Part shown: one piece after another, positions 49,801 to 61,800 of the stretch
Layout: every line of letters begins with the position of its first letter
How positions within the stretch are numbered: position 1 is the first letter of the stretch
Assembly: GCA_900618425.1 (NCBI GenBank)
Contig: UZAN01039968.1
Span: forward strand, 33,387-97,386
DNA: 64,000 bases
Reading direction: 5' to 3'
Source: Echinostoma caproni
Taxonomy: Eukaryota; Platyhelminthes; Trematoda; Plagiorchiida; Echinostomatidae
Translations under genes and position numbers: made by a program
Notes under the pieces: model-generated
Database searches by the model: none
What the model saw: only the letters and a program-made list of their open reading frames with translations
Told to the model about the DNA's origin: nothing

Positions 49801-52800
49801 GGGAAGGATGAAAGTTTTTGGTGACATCATTTTGTTTATTATATTGCTTTAATACTGATTTTGCTTTCTTGCCTCCCCAAATTTATACACGTGTACAGTT
49901 ACTCTTCAGGAAGGAGACTGTGACCAAGCGAAAGCTATCTAGGGCTTAAGGGAATCAACACAAATTGGTAGCTTGGTGATGCGAATGGAACACACTACTT
50001 CTGAGTTTTTGTTATTCACCCTAACTGCTTGAATACTTTGACATGTAAAGGGATAAACTCAGGCCCTATGGGATCAGAAGAAGACTTTACCTGCTACTGC
50101 ATGCCTGAGGTCCTAGTATCACACCGGTTCAAAGTCGCTATATGACCATGAATCAGAGTCGGCGTCATACTCGCGCATAACGTAATCATTTCTTAGCCAT
50201 GACAACTGATCTGTTTGCATCAATTTGCATTGTGTACATCAGTTTGGTTTGGACAGACTAATGCTAATAGCTCTAGCCATTGCCAGCCGCCAGGCGGGAA
50301 AACGTGGATAAAGTAGAACGCCATCCTTGTGCGAGCGTAATGTCTTTATCGCGTCAGCTGGAACTTACAACCCGCCTCCAAGAAACTCCTTTGTTTTGAC
50401 ATCAAAAAGAAAATCAATGTATATTCTCAGGTGTGTGTGAGTCAGTCGAACGACTAGTTGCAACAAGATCCCAAAAGACCTGAATAGATGGGAGGGCAAA
50501 CGCCTGGGACTTGTGCATTCTTTTCGAACACACTCCGTAGCATTAACCCCCGGATTGTAATGAATATAGTTTTTCTAACTAGTACGTTGCCCGATTCATC
50601 TCCGGAATAGCTTTCGCGAAATCTGCTTGTATGCCTACCACAGCCGGAAAATAAATAATTCAGTGCATGCAGAAAAGTTACCAATGAAGTGCTAAAAATA
50701 ACTGGGTGGTTCATATGCCCACTTAATCAAGTTTGATGAAATAAAAAGTTCCTTCGGTGTGCATGAATCCAACTGATGTAATTTGGAGAGTAGTAATTCT
50801 TTGAATTGACTAAGATACAAATCAGACGACGAAACTTTCACGCTAAACGCAGTAGTCAAATTAACCTTGAAACGAGTTTCACTTCAGTGATGTGTAAAGG
50901 TGGGTGCAGGTGATCGACGTTATGATGACCTATGACCGTGGTTACCTGTCTGCAAGCCATTTGTGCTTCTGTTTATTCATGTAACAATATGTTCGGCCTC
51001 GGTAACTATAAACTTCCGCTTTATTGGTAAGGAATTCATGGATGGAATTTGTTTTAATATACATCTGTCGTGATTGCACGACTGTATGGAGCGACACAAA
51101 TTTTTGGTTTCTGTGCCATATACTGCATATTAGAAACCATCTCGCTGAAGGAAAACTTAATTAGAAGGATTGATTCGGATATTGTTTTAAAATACTGGAC
51201 ATGGTTTGTTTTAACAGAGTTTCGAAGAACAACTCTCAAATGAAAAACTTGTCTTGAAAGAGTGACAGAAGTCGAAAGCCATCACGAAAGAACACAGTTT
51301 GCATGAAGTAGGTGATGTAAGATGTGACTTTTGAACATGATAGTTTAAATTTGAATAGTTTCGATAATTTTACCAAGCGACACAGATTTGATGATCAACT
51401 TTTGAGTAATTTGTCTGTGCTTTAATTTGTATTAAAGAAGAGAGGATTATTTCCAATGTGGAGAGCTCTGAACGTTTAAGATCTCAGTTACAGGATACTA
51501 ACAAGATAATCAATGATCATAACCTACCTGTTTGTAAATTACGGACTACTCTACAATTTTTATTGCTTACATTCCACAATATCAAGAAATCAACCATACA
51601 CAACTCTATCTCTTGCTCACAATACCCTGTTAAACAAGCGAAATTCTTCTCGGTAAATAATTTAGAAATGTAAACCGTTCCTCATATTGTCCAGGGTACA
51701 ATTTTAGGCCTTATGTGGAAAGTTCATGAGACTTCATTCCAGGGAAATTACTGATCGTTTGAGTATTCTGTTCGAACTGTTTGTTATATCTACAAACGAT
51801 AAAAAGTGTGTACGATAGACAACAATCATGGGGCATAACTGAGATTACAATGATGCTGGTACTGTTTGTGCATGATACTAACATGGATCACAATAATAGA
51901 GAGTTTGGATCCGAGTCGTAAAATCCTGTTATTTGTTCCATAAACAACCTGGCTAAAGGAATGCAAAAAACCAAAAAGTGCTTCCAATAGTTAGCAAAAC
52001 TTCTTTCACTAAATAAGAACTATTCAGGGGTATAGAATGTATTGGTAAAACCGAAAGACTGTAGTTATTCCAAACCTTGTATTTTTTCTGCAGTACCATC
52101 CCGATTCTAGAACATCAACAACTAAGTGGATTGGAGTAAAGCAAATAACGTCATATGTATCGCTTTGATATATCAATACTTTAAACACAGATCAGACTCT
52201 TTTACGCATTAATCTGTCCTCACCCTCCCAGTTATCATCACACAACTGAGTATAGTTGCTTTCGTACTCACTGTTCTAAAGCAGTACTATCAAAGACAAG
52301 AAAACGGATAATTGACCTGCTTTTGGAGAACAGAGTGGTATTAATCCAATCAGCTTTCCCCGAATGAAAGAAAATGTCTGGGACATTTTATTTGTTTTAA
52401 CTTGATGGTTTACAACAAAGTGGTTTGCTGTAATTTATCTTCACGTGCCGCCATAATTAGGTTATACTGATCGCATATTTCCATTTGCTTAAAACTAGAA
52501 AGTCAGTAATGCAGATCAAAAACTGTACGTGAACAAACAACCGCATTTCACCGTGCTTGAAGGAAATTGCTGCAGGATAAACGATTCAGTAAAGCAGAGA
52601 GCGAATCGAATAAAATAGTGTGAAAGTGAAGGACGGGTACCAAATTTGATGGATAAACAAGATGACCTGGGCTGTACTAAATAACTCCGTCGGACACTGA
52701 CAATTTATTACGTTTTCTTAAAGATATCGTTTCCATTTTTGTGTTCACTGTCCATGCAAAAACGATTGACAAAATCCTTCATTTGTTCATCTTCATCAAG

Positions 52801-55800
52801 GGGGCACTTCAATAACTATGACAATATTAAGTGACATCATAGTAGTGTGTTGTTTTGTATTGTATTGCATTGTATTGTGTTGTATTGTATTGTATTTTAA
52901 ACGTTATGCAGGCAATTATGCCTACATTCTAATCGGAAAGTGTTTTCACCGTTACAGTGGGTTGCCGAATGAAAATCATATACAATAGTGATAAAAGTTG
53001 AACAGAATATCATCATTGTAAGTTTACAATTGTGTCCTTTCGGATCTCGTCAGTTAGAATACCAGCCAGTAGGGGTACCGTTGAATTGCGATAAATGTTT
53101 TTGCAAAGGTTAAGAAGAGGTCATTCGATCGGGTTGAAGCATGGGAACGGCAATCAGATAAATCGGGATTGAGTGGATGACTAAGGCTTGAAGTATCTTA
53201 TGGATCAAATTCTAACGCGAAGTAATATGAAAATCACACCATTTTTGATTATATTGTTTATGGGAATAAGAGAAACCGGCTGGTATTTGATTAGCAACCG
53301 CGACGAAGAGTAGCAATACCCTTCGTAAGTATTCCAGGGAAAAATAANTCGTAAGTATTCCAGGGAAAAATAACAAGCGAACAATGAAGTGTGATAAGAT
53401 AAATGCATTGATTAACAACAGAACGTATAGTTGCACGATTCACTTCAAATTGTTGTAGGTTGCGCATCTGGAAAGATAAGCGATGCAGTCGTCGAAAGCA
53501 GGCTAACACATGAGAGAACCCCCGTAGAGTGCTCTTTATGGTGACTTCCAGGTATTTCGTGATATACGTTCTGATAATTAGCGTAGAATCGATGAATGAG
53601 GGTCCCAAGCGATACTCAGACCGGGAATGACTAAAGACGCATTCGAAGCATTCAGAAGCTGGGTTGGTTAGAGAACAACTGCACTTGTACAAAACTGTCA
53701 AAAAAATAATTCCGTGTCGGATTTGTTTGAGATGGCTGGTCATAAGTAAGACATAATCAGCAAATTAAAAGGTCTTGGTTGGTGGGAAAGAGAGTAAGTC
53801 ACTGGTGAAAGTTGAACATTTGTATAAAAAAGCATAGCACCCTGAAGGACTCCAGCATTATTGATTAACGGTTATGAAATCTAGCCGTTCCGTTTCGTTC
53901 TTTGGACCCGTCCTATGAAATAATCTTTTAACCACGACAATAAAGTAACGAAGCAACCGAAAAACTGTAACCTTCAAAACAGAAAAGATTGTGAAATGGA
54001 ATCAAAAGTGGAAGAAGAACCAAGTGAGGCAAAATGATCACATTTGGGGAAATAATCTAAGGATTTAAAAATAAAGTGCATCATTGAAGAGACACCGTGC
54101 AAAGTACACCTATTTGGCTTATACGCAAACTGAGGGGGTCATTCGGGAAAGTGATACCAGACCGATAGTGGGTGAGGATACCGCAATCTACTAGCTTAAG
54201 TCCAGAGGACGTAATGTGCTGAAAGCGCTTAGGAATAGAAACAATGGTGAATGGTCTTCAGGAATCAGCAATTGAACACGTATAAATGAATTTATCAATA
54301 GGGGACGCGGAAACCTCTGTGAGTGAATTAGCGTCATGTTTGAGCATAAACAAAGATAGACCATCCGGACCAACTGCACTTATGATTTTGGTAGTTTTAA
54401 GAAGGTAGAGCTCCTCATGGCTGACAGGGCCTATGGCAGGTAGAAAATCTGGGGCGTATTGAGACAGGAGATCGTTTGAAGGATAAATAAATGCAGCATT
54501 AAGGCTGTACACGTCGACAATTTTGTTCGTAGATCGTTCCTTCTTTTCGCATAGCAACCGGATCCCTTACCACAACCGTCTTCCATCTCTATCTCCCGGA
54601 ACTTGGTTCGCAAACGAAGCATTCAGTCTTTTGATCTCTACCCTGATTTCCACTGTGAGCTGTTTGACAGTAGTAGTTTCATGCACCTTGAATGCTTGTT
54701 CTTTTTGTCTTCTTAAAAAATTTAGCAGCAGAGTATATAGTCTAACAGAGTGAACAAAAAATTTCACCGAACAGCACACATTGAAAATCACATTAAATCT
54801 TTCATCAAACTGTTCAACAGAACAGAAAGACTGTTCCACTGTTTCCTAAGAAGAAGCCATCTGTCGGTCGAAAGATTCCGAAATATTATGTTCATTTGTT
54901 TTGTCTGAATGAAAGCGGGGTAAGCCAAACGAAAACAGTTTGGTTTAAAGCATATAAAACAGTGATGGAGAGTAGTAAAGAGTGGCGCCTTCTGAATGAA
55001 AGAGAAACAAATAGGATGGTTTGTAATGGCTTTATCCTATACAGCATCTTATCAGATGAGTGCTGGAGACAGATCTGTGAAGTCAAAAGAAAGCAAAGTC
55101 TGGGTTGCTTCATGATTAAAACCACCGCCATTGGTATTAAATTATCAATAACCAAGGAAGCAATAAAAGGAATGAATGAATCATAAAAGTAACTGATTTC
55201 GATTTATGAGCACAGAGGGGTAATGTAGAGATTGACAATAACTGCGCTTGGAAAAGGGAACACCTGGGTAGGCGTGAAATAGTTAGGCAGTCAATACAAC
55301 TACAGGAGAATGCAAACGAACTTTCGAACTTACCATAAAAACTGGAGTTAATGTAGGTTATCAAATCGTCTCCGGTGTTCTTTTTGTTTCCTTCTCTGTC
55401 TTATCAAAACGTTGCGAAACCAGGTATGTTCACCAGTAAATCCTCTATGTTTTGGTCTAACTACAGTTCTCATACGCATAGTACACATGTGTTTGCATGA
55501 GCTAGTAGGTTAAAGAGGTCAGCCAATTTGCTTAACAGCGAGCGAATGTTGGAGCTGATCAATGAGGAAACCCTCATCTTCACAGAATGTGTGTGCAAGA
55601 GCAGTCAGCCACCCGGCACGCTTGCGTTTCTTACATTAACCATAAAATTCAGTTCGGGTAGAACCATACGAGTTGGATAACACTGAACAGCAACGATTTT
55701 CCTTTAACCATAGTAGTAATTCCCTGGGATACAAACCATGGTAAAGCTCAAGAAATAAATTCCAATACGAGGCTGAACTCAAACGAAGCGCCGCCAATTG

Positions 55801-58800
55801 AAGAGAGCGAAATGACTTCACTGCCCTAAAAACATGGCATATTTATCAGTAAGTGAATACTGACCCTTTCATTTATCATTTAGGCTCCCAAGCGCAAAGA
55901 AGAGGAAATATTACAGAACGTAAATTAAAACAGTTCAAAATAATCAGGGTGTTTTCCGATTCACTAAGTGATGATGACCTTTAACAAGAGACAGATAGTT
56001 GCGATGAGGGGCTGCACCTTGGATGTAGCCTTCGCAATTATTGAATATTGAATTTCCAACTTGTGTGCGTTCAAAGACCTGTGTAATGAGGTAATCGGTC
56101 CGGAAATTTGGAATGAAAGTGTAAAGAGTCAATCCGCAAACTAATTGCAAGCATGTGAGGTGTCGAGGTTACATACGCATGACTGGACCGTAATGTAAAT
56201 GACTCAGAGCATAAACAATATGAAGTTAACTACTCTTGGTTTGTGAGTCTTATGGTAGACAAATTGTTAGTGTCAGTTATTCGTGTTGATTCCGTTTGTT
56301 TCTTCAAGATCGTCAGAAGCTTGAATTTTTTCGTCTGCATGTAATCATGTGAAACTATGTGGAAGATTTCAGTGGTTTTATTTCGTCACACGGTCTTGAC
56401 CTATCACTTATCACAGCAAGTACCTAAAAGTACGTTGTTGGGAGTGATCAAAAGCACACAGTTACCAAACACTTCACGTCAACAATATACGGTGCATCGC
56501 TCAAAGCTCACTGGAAGTAAACATGCCAGAAATTATTAAATAACCATAAGTAGCACATCGGTATCCACAATGAATCCACCAATAGCCTGGAATACGACTT
56601 TATGGTCTTGACAGTGAATATGTTTCTTTTCAAAACTCAGTTCCAAAATGTCGAAAAGTATTTTCAAGCAAAGATTTTATACAAAAATAGTTAAATTTAG
56701 AGACATCTGTTAACCGGTTTTGTTATCACCGACATGAGATCACAATTCAATTTGTTGAGAAAATAAGGCGTAAAACCAGGGCAATTACTGAGTTATGGTT
56801 ACAGATCTTTCATAGTGAAGGATGGATTGGGCTGAGTGTGAACTATCAATTATTGTAATTTATTTAAACGAAACTGTCAAAAAAATTAGAAACTCAATTC
56901 ATGGATAGCCTATATATTCAAAATTAAAACTGTATTGTTTTGGAAATAAGACTGAATCATTTAAAAGTGATAAAATGACGTTTCACAGACTATTCTGAAA
57001 ATTCTACCAATGGACGTACAAGATTCTGGCTAGCCAAAATCCTGTAATACGCATTTGCTTTGTTTTTGATTGACCAAAACTGTAATGAAACTAAAGTTTT
57101 AACAGATTCGATTAATTTTATTTCAAAATTCCCTGAATCCTGATCTCTGCGAACGAAGCTCAAAATAAGTATATTTGAATTTGGTTTAAAAAATAACTGA
57201 TCTTTCTTAATACAACGGAATAATAAATCGTTTTCAATTTTATCAACGCCTCTCATTTATCTGAAATCTGCAACGGATTCAGAGGCAGAGGAATTCAAGT
57301 CGACCTCAACATAAAAACAACTAACGGAGAAGTCAAGTTTTGCAGATAACGATGGAACTAGAAGATGCTTTTTCGCTCTCTCCTGGGGTTATTTGAATAC
57401 ATTTTTATCCTACGCGATACTATGATAGACGCCAGAAGTGATAAGCTCATTAGTCATGAGTACACGCTATTCAGTCAATGCAATACGAAACGCAAACCCT
57501 GGAACTTGAAGGTAAACAGAATTGGTCTCACCAGGACAAACAATGGAAAGGGGGCCTATTACCGAAGTTGTTTGATGTTGTCAGGATATGAAATTAGGAA
57601 ATAAATGCCCGAAACACCACAGTGACAGAGACTTGAGCATCACTGTGGTTTGTTTGTTTGATCACGCGAATAACAGGTCTAGTCAAACCGCGATCGCGAC
57701 TCCTGTCATTCGGGTGCAGGGCATGATAACTAATAATGTCACACTAGTGCGATTATACTTATTCTTACATGAAAAACTAATACTGGAGCAGATGAGCAGA
57801 ATCTTTTTCAAATAACAAAATCAGTTTCGATTGGATCGACAACTAACGTTTGTTCCTGTGTGATCATTTATCCAAACGTTTTCCCTAGTGTTCAAATGTA
57901 ATAAAGAATTTTCCGGAACAGATATAACTTCGAGGTACCAAAGAATTGTAATTTTTCATCGATTCTACCATCAACCCTCAGCAGTGTCCATTTATTGAAA
58001 GTCTCTTTATTTGGTTGAATACCATTTCGAGGCTTCTAGATAGACCTTTGGTGATTATATCTCTCGACAACCTTCATCGAGTTCGGTCATTTGGTAAACC
58101 TTATTAAGCAACCTTGTTCAACTAGGCGACCACCACAAAGACTACTAAGCATCTTAAGTTTTCAAGTATACATATATATCCAAAATGAGACTGCTGAAGG
58201 AGAAACTTCGTCTTTGAAATTCAATAATTAAGTGCGCTTGGAAGCGAATGTGTGCCTCAAAATTAACCGCGTTTCATTTTTTCTCGTGGAGCAACGCACA
58301 ACCGTGGTACTAGTAGACGACTGAATCAGCACTTTCTTGTGGATTATCATTCAGTCTGGACGCAAGTTTAATTAGCAACTTTAATTATGAGTAAAACCTG
58401 TTCACATCTTATTAATTCCGGTTGAACAGTGAAATGTATCAGGGAGTTGAACCCTCTATGGGGTCGGTGAACTACAATCGCGTTACGGCTACAATAAAAC
58501 AGGGATTTCTCATTTATTATCCACTCACTTCTCCCTGTTGTGCGCGGAAAATCTGTGTGATACAGGTAATCTGATCGATCTGGAAATTCTTTTGCATAAG
58601 TGAACATGTCGAGTGTTTACTACTCGCGCACGCAATTGTCATATCATATCGCACGACAGGATACGTACTGGATTGCGATTATATTTTTGGTCAGAGAAAG
58701 ATAAAATTTCTGACATACGTCTTTATTGGGTTAGCTTTTATGAGTAAATTAAATCATAAATTATTTGGGTGCATTTAAGAACACCAAACTGGCGAATTCC

Positions 58801-61800
58801 AAATTGGACTAACATTTTACTCGGAATACTTTGTTTGATTACGTAGGTTACTTCCACCTTACCCACACTTCTTGAATTTCGTCAGTTTAGATAGGAATGG
58901 GAATAGGAAATCTTTGGCATTGAGAAAGATAATGAAACACTTCATTATGTACGCATAATACACCAAATGTCAGGGTTCTACTTCAAAAGAAATAACCTTT
59001 CAGGTAACAAAACTCTCCATATGCGAGTAGTCACTGTAAATCACTCCTCCCTATTACAGTAATGTGGTACAATGGTACAACGCCTTACCAGAGTAATACC
59101 AATATGACGTTTATGATATTATGTTTCTTATATAACTCTTTACGTAGGACTTCATTAATCATCCCAATAGATGCCTTCTCTGTTAAAGATTTAGCGAGAC
59201 ATTCAACAAAACACAGATCAGCTAACAAGAAATCAATCTTTTGTGTAGAGTCTCTGGTTGCAATAAACCTAGCAGCTACAAACACGGCTCTCCAATTTGG
59301 AATCATATGGCGTTTGAGTGCTTGATTCAATAACAAAATTGTTTTTTCTGGAAGGAAATGTCATGCACAGCTGCTCTGGGTCATAAACATACCTACGGAC
59401 GTTCAAAATTTGCATGCAGTACAGAAATCAGCCCACCAATAAAGAACTGGATACGGCTGAGAATAGTTAGTAGAGCTCGACAGTGAACAGGTACATGCTC
59501 CTTTGCATAAAGTATTTTCCAACTGTGTGCTCTAAATTTTGAACTACCAAACATCTTATCGCGGCACGGCGCGCAAATCCAACGGGGATGGAAGAGAAAT
59601 AAGAACATCGAAGTGGGAGATAACGTTCGGAATAAATACAATTCACTCATTGCAATCATTATACAAGTATGATATTGACAAGTAGAATGTATTGAAACAA
59701 TGAGAGTCATTTTTGCACGAATTTGATCCGCATTTGTACACTAAGCCTGAAAAAGTATTTTGCCTGTTACTGATTTAATACATATCAGTGGCTTTTAGTG
59801 AGTAGTAATAATTTAAGGATTAAATAAAAATTTATTCGCAGTTTTATTATTCCTTGGACTGGTGATACTAAGCATACTTGTGCACACATAATGCTTCTCT
59901 CCCTAATAATTCCTCGGAGATTTCCTGGTTTATAAGTAACTTCATAATTTTATAAGTATTACATTACACTTTTTAACCAGGAGTTTGTGTATGAAACAGT
60001 GCACACAACTAGTTAGGACTATTAGAAGAATGGGAAAAATACAGAGCCATGATAAACATTTAGATTCTAATAGGGCTTATTCAAAAAGACTTCTGGTTCC
60101 ATCATACTAAACATAAGAAGATATATGTAGATGTCCGTCATCAGAATAAGTTGAGACCATTTTATTCAAGTTAACGTTAGAATGAGTCTTCTGATCAACT
60201 GGTCTTTGTGACTTTAGGGTTGGTTCTTTAATGTTGCTTTATGTTTGGTGTTCAACGCAGAACGAATTGTGACCAAAGACCGGTGTAATGAAATATATAA
60301 ACCAAAAACTGGTTGGTTACATAACAATTTCAATCAGAAAATTGTGGAGCGGACGGACGTTATAATTCGATTATGAATTGCTTATAAACAACCTGATATC
60401 AATATTTAACAGTTACTAGTTTATAAATGAATAGATTTCACCCGAATAATTTTCTTTTGCTGGCATGCACTTTAACGTTCCCCCAGTGAAACCAATTTTG
60501 ATGAAATTTTCTAGTTATTTTTCATTATCGACCAGACTGTTCTAATGATTTACTACCAGTCGAATGTTCACAATGACTTTTTGAGTGATTATTGTGTGCC
60601 AGGAGTTTTCTTAAACTGCATTTTCAAAACATTATGTATAGCGATCAATGAACTAGCGGTAAAAGTATTTTTTTAGTCTGCTTTATTTATATTGCAATTT
60701 GACTGAATTACAGATAAATCAACAATAACTTCCTTCAATTTAATCCCCCTAATGCAACTATCACAGGTTTAGTTCACTGAAATTAAGTCAACCGGGGTGC
60801 TTATGTTTAACTCAAGAAATTGAGTGTTTGTTTTTAAAAAAGATTGGAAAATCCATTTGTTAAGGATTAGACAAAAATTGATCTTTTAAGCCGTCCCATT
60901 ATAAGAAATAAGTCTACTTGTTTGCTTATGCTATGAAAGATTTGACACTCGTTTCAGGCTGTGAGTACCAAAGCAAAATGGATCAATAAAACTTTAGTCT
61001 TTTAAAAAATAATTTGTGCAAAACTATTCTTTTTTAACACTAAAATGGTGAAGCTCATTAAGGTCAGCATATATAATTTTACCTGATCCAAATGCATTGG
61101 TGCAATGTGTTTGCATGAATTTCACATAAGCATTTACGCTAGGAACTTTCGAACAAATGAGCTACAAGGGTGCATTTATAGCCCTCTTCTTATACTTCCT
61201 CGTCCACTCAAAATACGGAAACATAAAACAAACGTGATAAGATCCCAGAACAAAAAAACTTCTTACAATCAGCCAAATTTCACCGGACAGTCTATTGGTT
61301 AGAAAAATTACCTAAACTTCATTGTCAATATAATTTTTGAGTTGTGTGATGAAAAATCAAGAAAAAAAGTTTTGCTTTGATTAGGTTGCTCATCTGGTAA
61401 AATGCGCTTTACAGGAACCTAGTTACCTCTTTTGTGTTGATCTGATTCAAGGCTGCTAAAGATTAGTTATTAAAACAATTGATTTTTGAAAGGTATTATT
61501 TTGTTGAGGTGAGATGTACATATGAATTATTTAGACCACGTTACCTAAGTTATTAGAGCAAAAATAAAATAAACTTTTGAGAACGGTTACATCAGTGAAC
61601 GACAAATACAAACAGCCATCTTAGGTCTAACATCTGTTGTCTCTTTCTGTTCATGATTGCAACAATAACATTTTATTGAACCCTCTAGTCACTTTATCCG
61701 TGAGAAAATCTACTAATCAGATATTTGTTTTCTTAGGATCCAGCTCAGCTCAAGTAATTAATTGAAGCATTTTTCACTTTCCCAATGCTCTGCAACTTTT

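Noticed and set aside
54896..55186. A 96-codon + strand frame at 54.9-55.2 kb
   Set aside because: It is antisense to the LINE endonuclease/RT linker on the - strand and has no family match.
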